Below are positions 33,851-45,428 of a DNA stretch of 64,000 nucleotides, in pieces. The first letter of the stretch is position 1; every line of letters starts with the position of its first letter. The notes below the pieces were generated by a model that saw only the letters and a list, made by a program, of their open reading frames with translations, did not search any database and was not told where the DNA came from. Origin of the DNA: Hoplostethus atlanticus (taxonomy: Eukaryota; Chordata; Actinopteri; Trachichthyiformes; Trachichthyidae); assembly GCA_034670405.1 (NCBI GenBank), contig JAXDDX010000172.1:62001-126000 (forward strand), in the 5' to 3' direction. Made by a program: the position numbers and the translations under genes.

Positions 33851-34784
33851 AGGGCCCCGTTTCACGTACACTGCTTAAAAAATCCAGGATAATTGGATGC
33901 ATGCCGAATCCAATTCTCTCATCAATTAAGCTTGGGTTTACTCCGCTTCACGAATGTGGATTATGATTTGATTAGTCAATCTAGCATTAAATCATTTCGC
34001 ATAACTACCCACACCCGCTCTGCTCTGAAGGGGAGATGAATTGCACGCTAAAAACAGGATCACACTCCTTATATGGACACAAGGCCAACAAATCCAACAC
34101 CACTGAGCAGCTAAATTGAGGAAGGAAGGCTGGCAGAAAATTGTAGATAAATTAAATGTGTAAATAGACTTTTATTCTTTAAAGAGTGTGGCTAATTTAA
34201 TTCTTCAAAATTTTAAAGTGGTTGTAAGCCCCTAATATTTGGACTCCTGTGCTTTCTACTAATGTCACCATACTGAAACATTAAAAACTATGTGATTTTT
34301 AATGACTTCCCAGGGCATCTGGCAGTGGCAACAAAAGGACATAGCAACAGGTGAAAATCAAATCTAAAAACATATTGCAAACAGGTCACCTCTTTATTGC
34401 AAATCTACTTTTTCCACTAGGTCATGTCCAAGTAAGTGGAACTATGTTAATGTGGCCAACAAGAAGAAGACTGGGGGGGGCTGGGACTAAATCGGTAGCG
34501 CTCATAAAGATAATTATCCGAGTGCCGTAAAGGATCTTGTCGATCTCTAAAAACACGTTCCCTTCCTCTCCTTACAATGATAGCTCCTTCATCGACAAGA
34601 ACCTCTCTTACAAACGGTGTGCTCATTTCCGTTGGGGGTGTGTGATTTCACCAGGTGGCTTATATATATTCAAATTATCCAGCTATCTTAAGTTTAAACC
34701 TGAGTTTTTGCAGTATTGGGCTGGAAACACTGTTCCCCCGGTAACAAGTCTGTCTAAATTGTCAACCCGCTTTGTGAAACGGGA
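33851..34784. mobile_element. Candidate Harbinger-like MITE
   Basis: The left end is AGGGCCCCGTTTCACG and the right end GTGAAACGGG, inverted to each other over about 10-12 bp. Next to them are further sub-terminal repeats (GGATTA, TAATCC-like). Near 34110-34160 a GGQKIVDKLNV-like frame recalls Myb/SANT transposon proteins. No transposase. The right boundary is weak. Confidence 0.4.
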
Positions 34785-35095
34785 AATCTTGGGCTTATCC
34801 CAAATTGTCAACAAACGGATTAACTCAGTTAGCCACTGTGTGCTAATCAGTTTGCTAATTTGCAGATGGTATTGCAGCCTGGCAGGCCTATAGTAGAAAT
34901 GTAGAATATCACTGAAGTATATTTACATGCAAAATCACTACAGAGAGGGATATAACACTGCTCAGCAAGCTAGTTATTCATTAGCCACTACCTAGCCAAT
35001 AGCTATCAGCTAACTAGGTCATATGTTAACTTTGTCAGTCAATTTTAGCTTGATTTATCAAGCTAAAATTACGTCAAGTAATCCTGATTTCATTT

Positions 35096-36036
35096 CATTT
35101 CATGGACGAAAATGCATTCTGTGGACTTACAAGGTTTCCATATGCTTTCACTGCCAAAGTGCATTTTTCAACCAGTAAATGGCACATAGGTGCTAAAATC
35201 ACAAATCACAAATAAATAAGCAGTTAAATAGCAATGAAGTGTGATATATTTTCAAAAAACAAGACAGATTTCTTCAATCATGGTGACTTCACTGCATGGA
35301 ATTCTTGGAGTGCACTTTTATGCATGCATTCACGCACCTTACAGTATTAGTCCTGTACAGTATAAAATAATAAGCAGTACGGAAAATATTTGCAAAATGT
35401 CAAATATATATGAGCTAAGTTCATTTAAACCTTCTTAGAATGTGTTTTTACGCACGTGAGGTGCATAGAACCGACCTTGCTATTTAATGTGTGCATTCTT
35501 TATTTATATTTCCCTAGTGTATTGGAGGCTCTCTCTTATATGGAGGGATATTATATGGTTCTGTTTGGGGGGCTTGCAGCATGTGTTCTTCACTTGACAG
35601 AGTTACCATCTTTAAAGAGACACTGAGGCCCGGCCATACGATTTATTTATTGTTGGTTATGGGCTGAATGCACTGGACCTTGAGATTTTAAATTATATAT
35701 ATATGTACAGTATGTATCCGTATCTGACATTAAGAAAGAATTATCTATACTGCTTATTTCCAGTTATTGTGACAGCACTGTTGCTGTTTTTGCATGCTGG
35801 AGAAAGTTTGCCTTGTTCCATGGTTTCAAACCTTTTCTTCAAATTCAAGTTTAATTAGGTATTCAGTGATTTTAGTGCAGTTAACATATATTACCACAAT
35901 GTGCCAAACACTTTGAGAGTGTGCTAAGCTTTCTGCAGCACCTATCCGCCATCTACTGGTTACAAAATGCACTTAGGCCTGTGAAAGCAAATTGAAACCT
36001 TGTAAATCCACAGAGTGCATTTTCGCCCACGAAATG
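35096..36036. mobile_element. MITE-like element with ~95-bp inverted repeats
   Basis: The left arm CATTTCATGGACGAAAATGC... continues with CTGTGGACTTACAAGGTTTC and GTGCATTTTTCAACCAGTAA. Its reverse complement recurs at 35945-36036 with a few substitutions (CTGTGGATTTACAAGGTTTC). The 750-bp centre holds no recognised gene. Likely a non-autonomous DNA transposon. No unambiguous target duplication. Confidence 0.7.
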
Positions 36037-37266
36037 CGTGATGTGTGTTATATGCCATTAACGCATGGAGAACAACATTTATGAGAATTCCCCATAAAAG
36101 TTTTTTCTTCATAAAAGGCTTACTGTTTGTTAAGCAGGCTTTATATTCGCTTGTGGCAATTTTGTGGCTCCCGCACAAGGACATCAGTTTCCGCTAGGGA
36201 GACGCTTTTGTGGCAGAACCGCTCTGGACTGTTCTCTTTCATCACCAAATTGTCAGTAACAATAACATAGCCCCCAGCCTCTGTGGCTGGTAAAAGCTGT
36301 CCATCGACTGGTGATGTCAGCTACATGCCATTTGTCTGTGTGCAAAGCAATAAGGTGCGATTTTTTTAAGAGCTCCCCCACAATATACTCTTTTAGCTCA
36401 GTCACCTGACTCCACACTTCCATATTTGTGTCTCTATGGTGACATTATGGAGTGAAATCACCACTTGAGTTCATCACTTTAGATATGACTACTTATCATT
36501 TTTGGGTAACTATGGGATAAAAAAAATATGATGTCCACTGGACCATTAAATTATCTTTCAACTTTATTTTAAATTGCAACAATTAAATTTGGGCATGTCA
36601 CTCATTCAGTGGCAAGGCAATGTATTTCATGATAGAACACAATTCAACACCTTAATGTGATGCAGTATTGCACTACATCAGAAACAATCACTTGAGAGGT
36701 AGCATCCCTCATCCATGTTCCATCATGCATAGATACTGATGGATTCTTATTTTTATTATTGTTTCTCCCTCACTTTCACACTCTGTGCAGACATGTAGGG
36801 ACATGTTTTTCCTAGGAGTATGTATTAAACCAACATTTATTATCCCGTCTCTCTCTGTGATGTTCCCCCTTATCTGGCACACACAAACACACTCACGCAT
36901 TTGGTGGGGTGTCAATACAGGCGGCAAAATCACAGGAGCAATATGTAAATACATCCTATATAAATAGATAAAACAAACCAATATGGATGTTTTTCAACAT
37001 TCAATTTCAAACATTGCATCCTATTGCATTTATTATATACACACAATAATTTTTTGAATTTAAAATGCTCTACATATACGTGAGTAATTTGGTGGATAGA
37101 CTTATGCTGGGATGGGCGGGGTGGCACAACAGGTGTGTGTCAATGAAAAGCAGCTTCCACCTGTGAAGACCACGTCTAAGGCGCAAGTCAAGCCCGACTA
37201 GGCTCAACAACAACAACACACTGTCATTGCTTGTCTGCCGCTCAAATTGCTGGGCCTGGGGTTCAT

Positions 37267-38031
37267 TACATTACATTACAGTCATTTAGCAGACGCTTTT
37301 ATCCAAAGCGACTTACACTAAGTGCATTCAACATAGGTAGGCAAGAAAACTACTAGTCACCAGAAATCATAAGTGCATTTCCTTCCTAAACAAGCAACTA
37401 AGAGCATAACTAGTGTTAAGGTAAGAGTGCAATAAGTTAGCAACCTACTATATCTTAAACAAATGAGACAAATAAGAGAATCAAATAAACAAGAGCTAAG
37501 ACAAATAAGTGAACCAAATAAGCAAGAGCTAAGACAAATAAGTGTATCAAATGAACAAGAGCCAATAAACAAGAGCTCAGACACATAATTGACGACAAAT
37601 AGGCAAGGCTAAGAGGAAGAGTCAGGGTAGTGTTTCCTGAAGAGGTGGGTTTTCAGGCTGCGGCGAAAGATGGGCAGCGACTCTGCTGTCCTGACATCAG
37701 TGGGGAGTTCATTCCACCACTGCGGGGCCAGGACAGAGAAGAGCCGTGACCGTGTAGATCGGCCGCAGGGCCCTCTGAGCGACGGGGCAACCAGTCGCCT
37801 CGAGGCAGCAGAGCGAAGTGGTCGGGCGGGGGTGTAAGGCTTGACCATAGCCTGGAGGTAAGAAGGAGCTGTTCCTTTCACTGCCCTATAGGCTAGCACC
37901 AGGGTCTTGAACTGGATGCGAGCCGCTACAGGGAGCCAGTGTAGAGAACGGAGAAGGGTAGTTGTATGGGAGAACTTGGGGCGGTTGAACACCAGACGAG
38001 CTGCAGCTTTCTGAACAAGCTCCAGAGTTCA
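37267..38031 (-). mobile_element. L2 LINE, 5'-truncated insertion with target duplication
   Basis: The - strand reads the last 128 codons of an L2 RT (LLRSLHWLPVAARIQFKTL, PQWWNELPTDVRTAESLPIF, RRSLKTHLFRKHYPD), then a 3' UTR with AAGTCGCTTTGGATAAAAGC and a TGTAATG-repeat tail. GGGTTCAT flanks it on both sides (37259-37266 and 38032-38039), as expected for target-primed reverse transcription. The remaining frame is unbroken, so the copy is young. Confidence 0.85.
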
Positions 38032-38199
38032 GGGTTCATGACCTAAGAAGGCGATCATACACAATTTGTTAAAATGCATGCATCCAGGCTGCTAGGGTGA
38101 ACACCATCTTTCTTTGTTTATCTCAAAACCACTCAAGTATTCAGCCACCTTTCTCAATGTTGGAGAAACTGGCAATCTTGCGCGTTCTTGGTAGGGGAC

Positions 38200-39641
38200 A
38201 GATATTTTTGCTTTATGTCGAAGGAGTCTTAAGAAGCTCGTAGCTCACTGAATACTTCTTTCAAGTCACAATAAGCTGAGGGCACCTTGGACAGACATTA
38301 CCTTACAGTCATTTAGCAGACGCTTTTATCCAAAGCGACTTACAAAGGTGACAGGTCTGGGTATTTGTCGGGTAGAGAAGAGTCGTGTGGGGTTGGTATG
38401 AGGGTGGACTTGAGGCAAGTGGCAAGTGGAATGGCAGAGAGCGCTCCAACGAGTAATGGATCCAGTAGACCAGTTTATGTGGGCTTAAGAGACACAACGT
38501 CTCTTAAGCCAGGGATGACCTACGACAATGGGAACATGCGGTGAGTCTATAAGGTGTAGTCTGATCTCCTCATGATGGTTACCAGAAATGAGCAGATTAA
38601 CAGGAACGGTGGCGAGAGTGATCTTGTTATTCAGATGGCCGTCGGCACTGGCCTCCAACGGAGGCCCTGGTGGGCCAGGGAAGAGTCTATGAAATCTGCG
38701 TCAGCCCCGGAATCAACCAGAGCAGAGACAGGCAAGGACTGACATCTCCAGTGCAGAGAGGCGTGGAGTTGGGTGCAGGAACTGCTGGAGCGGAGAGACA
38801 AAGTTGGGCCTACCAGTATTCTCCCCACTACTGGTAGGCCCTGCCTTTTGCTGGGTGAAGAGGACAGGTGGGAAAGTTAGTGGCCGGATTGACCGCAGTA
38901 TAGGCAGCAGTTACCCTGTAATCTCCTCCGGCGCTCAGCAGGGGTCAGCCTGGTCCTTCCTAGCTGCATGGGCTCGGTGGGCGGTGACTCGGTTCCCTTC
39001 GTCTCCTCCCGGGAAACCAGGATGACGGTGGAGCAGGTAAAGAGACTGGAACTGTAGAACTGCTGTGGCTAGACAAGGACGCTGCCCTCTCCCTGCGACG
39101 CTCGCAGAGCCAGTTGTCTCTGTGGTGATAATTGCTCCGGGGGAGCTAGGTGAGGCTCCCGATGAGGGTACTGGCTGAGGGAGGGCTGAGTAGGTGGTGC
39201 AGTGGATTGGGAGGCCACTGGATCTGGCCAAGAGTATGCATATACCTTCCATTACCTCATGGAGGAGATGATCGCAGCGGACGATAGCTGCACCCTGGCT
39301 AGCAAGGGCTTTCCAGAGCTGCTCGGGGTCTGCTGGATCCATGTCTGGCGAGTTTGTACTGTAATACCAAGTACGAGTGGACCCAGAAGCAGACAGAGGC
39401 TGGAGGCAGTGAGTTCTCAAAAAAGCAGGTCCTTACTGGAGAGCAAGGAGATGCAGGTACAAGCAGGCAAAAAGCTAGGGACTAACACACTAGAGGTAAG
39501 CATGGGCGCTAGACAACAGGAGTAGCGGCAGTAGGCAAAACTAGCAGTAAGCATGTGTGAGGGCAGAGCTAATATAAACAGTGGCAGGGGATTGAGGGAT
39601 TGCAATCAGCTGTGCTGCCCTCAGAGACACTCCCACAAACC

Positions 39642-39679
<38 letters not shown>

Positions 39680-39752
39680 ACACAGGGAGACAGCAACAAG
39701 AAAAGGGACTAAGAAACGGGCAGGTGAGGATGATGGCAGAGCAGCCGTGACA
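38200..39752 (-). mobile_element. Ty3/gypsy copy B: 5' LTR, gag and protease remnants
   Basis: The 5' LTR runs from 39752 downward (TGTCACGGCTGCTCTGCC on the - strand) to about 39390 and includes a GA run at 39645-39673. Gag starts at the ATG near 39342 (MDPADPEQLWKALASQG) and is interrupted by frameshifts and gaps. The zinc knuckle is near 38870-38910. The protease frame 38828-38631 keeps ALVDSGADADFIDSSLA but then shifts. Downstream pol is missing after about 38200. The same family as copies A and C, all on the - strand. A 55-bp insert sits at 38295-38349. Confidence 0.75.
38295..38349 (-). mobile_element. 55-bp L2-tail insertion with 5-bp target duplication
   Basis: Gypsy copies A and C read through at this point, but copy B has 55 extra bases, ACATTACCTTACAGTC...CTTACAAAGGT. 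They contain only the conserved L2 3' tail (complement of AAGTCGCTTTGGATAAAAGC and TCTGCTAAATGACTGTAA). GACAG is present on both sides (38290-38294 and 38350-38354). So it is an independent, extremely short retroposition. Confidence 0.85.
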
Positions 39753-39806
39753 GCTTGTGTTTCAAGGAGCAGTAGCCATCGGCTGAGAATGCAGCTATAT
39801 TAGGAA

Positions 39807-40530
39807 ATGACTACTCACACTGTAAGGATGAGATTACCAAAGCAATTATCACAACGAAACTTAAATCACTTTGAATTAAATATAAGCAAGAGGTGGACTC
39901 TGAGAGAAATAGTGGTCACGGTAGAGTGGTTCTCCTCTACTCCGAGTTGTGTGAGCGAATTTGTGGTGGCTCTCCAGCCACAACTACCATTCCTAGTGAC
40001 ATTGAAACAGCCTATATCGACGACGACTCCGTCTCCAAGTACAGACAAACATGGACATTCTTCTTGTGACCGTTCCCCTGCTTCTGCTTTGGCAGACTCG
40101 GACAGTTTGGAGAGAATGTTGGAGGAAGAAGAAGAAGGCAACATGTCTAATGTGATACAAAATCGCTGTGATAAACTCAACGCTTATCTGGCTACAAAGC
40201 AAGAAAGACTGAAACTTTCAACTGATAACAGTTTCTACTCATTGCCCAAAATCACAAGACAATTGTTGGAAAGAATAGAGGACAAATACTTTTCAAATAT
40301 CAGACAGGTTGACCTCCAACATTGAAAAGTTGACAAATTCCACAGCAGACGGGTTTGCACTGATGAGACAAGCGATGCTTTATCCTTCATATGCTGCACC
40401 ACCATATTACTTCCCACACAACCAGACAAGCAGCTATCCACATGGTCACAAGGCCAGCTGCAGCATCAAGCCCAATTCTACACCCACAAAACACTGCAAA
40501 TTTTTCTTATACACAGTCCCTCCTCTCTGA
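39807..40530 (+). pseudogene. Unknown protein remnant, probably transposon-derived
   Basis: Frame 39807-40325 has a Ser/Pro/Thr-rich middle (TTTPSPSTDKHGHSS), an acidic run (LERMLEEEEEGNMSN) and a charged C-terminal part (ERLKLSTDNSFYSLPKITRQ). One base out of frame, it continues near 40300 with RLTSNIEKLTNSTADGFALM and a Tyr/Pro-rich tail to 40530, so one indel splits the protein. I do not recognise the family; accessory DNA-binding proteins of Harbinger-like elements often look like this. Confidence 0.35.
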
Positions 40531-40999
40531 TGACTGACCGCTTTAAATGAAAACTTTGTAATGTGTACTGTAACCCATTTTTATGTTTACTGCACTGACT
40601 GTCTGTACTGACTGAATAATTACTGTTTACTGTTAATTCTGTAAATATCCTTGTGTTCAGAGAGAGAATATACAAGCATGAGTGATCATTTCAAATATAT
40701 TTGTATGCTTGTTAATAATCATTTGTGGGCCAAAGTTTGAGGTAAAACTTTATTTTATTGGCAAAAAAAGTAAATTTTGATTGAAAATAAAAAATAAAAT
40801 ATGTAAATGTCTCATTTTTTGTATATTGTATATTTACATGTGATGTACAACCAGACGACATTACAAAAAAAGGGTTAAAAAAAGGTTCAACCATAGCATT
40901 TACAGCTATGTAGCAATCATACATTGTGTGCAAGCTTCTTGTTCTTCAGAACTACAAACTGTCAGGATATTTAGACATCTTTATACTCTTTTGTTCATT
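40531..40999. other. AT-rich spacer, nothing recognised
   Basis: No recognisable gene or repeat borders. Confidence 0.4.
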
Positions 41000-41954
41000 A
41001 TGGATCAAAACATTTTGTAAGTACATTTCTTACTGTTGCAGTCTGTTCTGAAGTTATGGGGTCGAGTGGGTGGCTGGAAGTCTCTATCATATTGAATAGC
41101 TACATGTTCCTTGTCATGTTCCTCAAACCATTCCTGAACAATTTTTGCAGTGTGGCAGGGCGCATTATCCTGCTGAAAGAGGCCAATGCCATCAGGGAAT
41201 ACTGTTGCCATGAAGGGGTGTACTTGGTCTGCAACAATGTTTAGGTAGGTGGTATGTGTCAAAGTAACATCCACATGAATGCCAGGACCCAAGGTTTCCC
41301 AGTAGAACATTGCCCAGAGCAACACACTGCCTCCGTCAGCTTGCCTTCTTCCCATGGTGCAGACCAGGCCACCTTCTTCCATTGCTCCATGGTCCAGTTC
41401 TGATGCTCACGTGCCCATTGTAGGCGCTTTCAGCGGTGGACAGGGGTCGGCATGGGCACTCTGTCCGGTCTGAAGCTACGCAGCCCCATACGCAGCAAGC
41501 TGCGATGGACTGTGTGTTCTGACACCTTTCTATCATAGCCAGCATTAACATTTTCAGCAATTTGTGCTACATTAGCTCTTCGGTGGGATCAGACTAGACG
41601 GGCTAGCCTTCGCTCCCCACGCGCATCAATGAGCCTTGGGCGCTCATTGGGCGACCCTGTCGCCAGTTCACCGGTTGTCCTTCCTTGGACCACTTTTGGT
41701 AGGTGCTAACCACTGCATACTGCGAAGACCTGCCGTTTTGGAGATGCTCTGACCCAGTCGTCTAGCCATCACAATTTGGCCCTTGTCAAAGTCGCTCAGA
41801 TCCTTACGCTTGCCCATTTTTCCTGCTTCCAACACATCAACATCATCTTGCTTCCCAATATATTCCACCCCTTTACAGGTGCCAATGTAATGATATAATC
41901 AATATTATTCACCTCACCTGTCAGTGGTTTTAATGTTGTGGCTGATCGGTGTAT
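41000..41954 (-). mobile_element. Tc1-like transposon, one end missing
   Basis: The right terminus (41920-41954) is the complement of ACACCGATCAGCCACAACAT, a common fish Tc1 end. Transposase remnants on the - strand: [20 protein letters not shown] (N-terminal HTH) near 41815; RRKRLQWAREHQ-like and WTMEQW-like remnants in 41560-41336; and MGRRQADGGSVLLWAMFYWE then GLFQQDNAPCHTAKIVQEWF (second catalytic Asp) in 41382-41005. The region after that Asp, which should hold the third acidic residue, is replaced by unrelated sequence, and the left terminus is absent. Several frameshifts. Not functional. Confidence 0.85.
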
Positions 41955-42589
41955 ATCGCTGGCCATAGGAGAGATTGCTACCGTCACGTTAAATCTGCCG
42001 GGGGTGTTTTATGAATCTGGCCCATTGTCATCATTCATCATGCATGGCGAGAGATCTATTTGTCCACTTCAAATAAACAATAAACAGTGCTTTGCATCAC
42101 TGGTTAGTAATCCACAAAATAGCTAATTTGTACACAACCTGTTGTTTCAGAAAAATCTACTATTGTCTATAAATGTACTATATAATAACCATTATTCTAG
42201 CACTATAGGTAATGAATGTGCTTGATTTAAAGTGAATGCCGTCAAAGTTTTCACATGAAATGACTTAACCCATTGTCTGGTTTGTGATGTTAAAAACTTC
42301 TTTAATAATGTGTTGAATGATATATCATTACGGTGCAAAAGATATTAGGGATAGCCGAATCATTCACTGTACTAATCTTAAGGTAAATCCTCACAACAGA
42401 GCAATGTTATCACTGTCATTGGCATCTGCCCCCTTGAACTCTTGACAAGGTAGAATAAATGTGGAGTGGCGCCGCTTTAATTACAGTATGGTGGGAAAGG
42501 CAGTGTAACTGGACTGTTTAATCTGAGAAACAGCAGTCTCCAACTCTCAATTTCAGGTTTAGTAGCACTAACTTGTACAAACACATCAA

Positions 42590-42990
42590 TACATCAATCC
42601 AATTCTGACCTCTCTTCACTGGTTACCTATTAGGTTTAGAATTGCTGTTAAGATTCTACTTTATCATTTTAAAAGTGTGGTTAGGTCTGACTTCAAGCTG
42701 TATCACCCCCTTTAAACCCCCTATGAACCAGTGTGCAGCCTCAAATCCTCAAGCAGGGCACTTCTGGCTACAATAAAGTCCTGGGTTAAGACTAAAGGTG
42801 ACCTAGAACGACCTGCCTGAGGAGGTTAGACAAGCAGAATCAGTATTAACTTTAAAATCATGTCTTAAAGCATATATTTATAGAGCTGCTTTTGGTTTGT
42901 GAGTTTGATGTTTGCTTTTATTTGATTAACACACTTTATAAATTGTTTTAATAAGTACAATACAAATAACATTTATTTAATGAATAATAT
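42590..42990 (+). mobile_element. LINE RT C-terminal remnant (L2-like)
   Basis: Degenerate translation on the + strand resembles SLHWLPIRFRIAVKILLYHF, then YEPVCSLKSSSRALLATIKS, and a ...LERPA...FKIMS tail, as in the C-terminus and 3' UTR of L2-type LINEs. Many stops. It lies 200 bp before the kcnj6 exon. Confidence 0.5.
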
Positions 42991-43195
42991 TATTATTTCT
43001 AATAAGAAAATATTTCTAATTTCCTAAAAAAAGATACAAAAATTAAATAATAAATAAAAGTGTTGCAGAAAAAAAAATATTCAGCAGCCCCAAAGTTAGA
43101 AGGTCATTCTTTCATTCTACAACAACTATGTATATTTAAGTTTTGCTTGAATGGTCAGTGAATTAATTCATGCCATGTTTCTTCTCTCCTTGTAG

Positions 43196-44110
43196 GCTTG
43201 AATCCATCTAGCATGGAGCAGGATGTGGAGAGCCCGGCCATCATCAGACAGCCCGAGTTGCCCAAACAGGCCCGTGAGGATCTGCCTAAAAAGCTGGCAA
43301 ACCTGGACAGGGTAAAGAAGATTCAGCGGTATGTCCAGAAAGACGGGAAGTGCAACGTCCACCACGGGAATGTCCGAGAGACATATCGCTACCTGACAGA
43401 CATCTTCACTACACTGGTAGATCTCAAGTGGAGGTTCAACCTCTTCATCTTTGTCTTTGTGTACACAGTTACATGGCTCTTCTTTGGCTTCATGTGGTGG
43501 CTTATCGCCTATCTTCGTGGTGATTTGGACCATGTAGCAGACAACCAGTGGACTCCATGTGTCAATAACCTCAATGGGTTTGTATCTGCTTTTTTATTCT
43601 CCATAGAGACAGAAACCACCATTGGTTATGGTTATAGGGTCATCACGGACAAATGCCCTGAGGGGATATTTCTGCTGTTAATTCAGTCAGTGCTGGGGTC
43701 TATCGTAAATGCCTTCATGGTGGGTTGCATGTTTGTTAAGATCTCGCAGCCCAAGAAGCGAGCTGAGACTCTAGTGTTTTCCACCAATGCAGTCATCTCA
43801 ATGAGGGATGGACGGCTGTGCCTGATGTTCAGAGTTGGAGACCTCCGAAACTCTCATATTGTGGAGGCCTCTATCAGGGCCAAGCTGATCAAGTCTAAGC
43901 AGACCAAGGAAGGGGAGTTCATCCCCCTGAACCAGACGGACATAAATGTAGGTTATGACACGGGAGATGACAGGCTCTTTCTGGTGTCGCCACTCATCAT
44001 CTGTCACGAGATCAATCAGAACAGCCCCTTCTGGGAGATCTCGCAAGCCCACCTGGCCAAAGAAGAGCTGGAAATTGTTGTCATTCTGGAGGGGATGGTG
44101 GAGGCCACAG
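43196..44110 (+). CDS. kcnj6: kcnj6 large coding exon (Kir3.2/GIRK2 potassium channel)
   Basis: Kir3.2 forms G-protein-gated inward-rectifier K+ channels in the plasma membrane of neurons and endocrine cells. Exon borders: CTCCTTGTAG before 43196 and ACAG|GTAAGT after 44110. From the ATG at 43213 (A at -3, G at +4) the residues are: cytosolic start MEQDVESP with [13 protein letters not shown]1 about 75-100; pore filter TIGYGYR at 136-142; TM2 about 151-176; the lipid-binding [11 protein letters not shown] at 180-190; and the cytoplasmic beta-sheet domain to VEATG, where the codon is split. MEQDVESP and GYGYR favour KCNJ6 over KCNJ9 (GYGHR) and KCNJ3. The frame is open upstream to the acceptor (LNPSS), so an upstream coding exon is possible. 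No lesions. The last exon is outside the window. Confidence 0.93.
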
Positions 44111-45420
44111 GTAAGTAATCAGATTGTTCATGAAAGAATGATTTGTCTGGCCACTGTAACATGTACTTTTAATATTTTATCTTTATAAATGTATTATTAT
44201 AGAATAAATATATTCACGTAGATGAGGTGTTGTGCTGAACAGTGTGTACACAATGGATTAAGGAACTTCACTCCCGAATCAAACAACACCTTTTATCCCA
44301 CATGAACTGACCCTATATGAACACCACACTGATTGAAAAATGATTGTCATAATGCATTACCTGTGATATGCACAAGTAGCCTCACTTAAGATTAGTACAA
44401 ACATGTTACATTGTAACAATGCATTCATGTAGACCTTGTTTGCTACCAATGTTTGAGAGGGGGTAATTGAATGACACTAGGGAAACAGATGAGATCTATT
44501 CAAATAATCTGTATTCAGGCGTACACCGTGTTGTTGGCACACTACATGGCAAGCCTTTTGTTGGGTCATCAGCTGGCATTAGGCTTATTGTGGGGGAGAT
44601 GCAAATAAGATCAGATGCCATTGTCAATGAGGAAAGGCAGGTGTGTTCCTGGTTGTGTAACCATATAAACCATTATAAACATGCAATGCAGACAGTTTTT
44701 GTCTGATTTCACAAGCAGCAAAGACTACATTTGTTTCCATTTGAATAAAATTAAATGGAACAGTACAGTCAAGTGTTTACTTTGGTTACTGATCGCACAG
44801 ACTTTTTTTCTTCCTATTGACCATTTTTTATTTTATAAATTTTTTGTGTTTCACTCACAGTGTTTCAGTCTTGTCATAAAAATGAAAGACAATTGATTTT
44901 AGTTTTTTAAGAGACTATGTTCTCTGCTAATGCTAACATATGTCTAACTAGGTCATGAGAGACCTCTTGGGTAGGATCCACCATTTTTTTGTAATAAAAA
45001 CAACGCAACAAGGAAGGATGCAGGCAAAAGCAATCGACTTGACGCAAGGCACTCCCACAGGCTTTGATGGACGATGTTGACAGATTTACATTTCACAGTG
45101 AACACACAGACCAGCAACCATGAAATAAATAAATAGTGAAATTAATAATTAAATAATTAAATATGGAAATAATTAAATAGCTTATATTTCCCATTTTAAT
45201 TATTAATATATTTCCCCTTTTATTTAATTTATCTATATATTTCCCCTTTTAATTAATTATTTAATCATTTATTTATTTATTTAATATTGTCACATTTAAC
45301 CCTCCATAGTCTATTCACTGTAAAAATAGAAGAGAAGAGTAGAATCCACACAGCACAATGGACAAGTTGCCCCCCCCCCCCATTGCTGCTGCAACAGCCT
45401 CCACTCTTCTGGGAAGGGTT
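44111..45420 (+). other. kcnj6 intron following the large exon (start)
   Basis: Begins GTAAGT. No further exon is seen before the window end, so this intron is over 19 kb here. 45120-45300 is an AT palindromic stretch (TTAATTATTTAAT and ATTTCCCCTTTTA repeats). From about 45300 a Tc1-like fragment (ACTCTTCTGGGAAGGGTTTCC) starts and continues at 46365. Confidence 0.6.
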
Positions 45421-45428
45421 TCCGCTAG

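Larger units (their letters stand above)
26728..43195 (+). other. Putative kcnj6 intron 1 (or upstream DNA)
   Basis: If exon 1 is right, this 16.5-kb intron begins GTATGC and ends TCTTCTCTCCTTGTAG with a good pyrimidine tract. It is full of transposon fragments, listed separately. Stretches 27580-28030, 31520-33850, 36040-37260 and 41960-42590 show no gene; 31520-31800 may include a worn LINE 3' end. Confidence 0.4.

Noticed and set aside
43168..43533. 121-codon - strand frame opposite kcnj6
   Set aside because: Shadow of the strongly coding kcnj6 exon.
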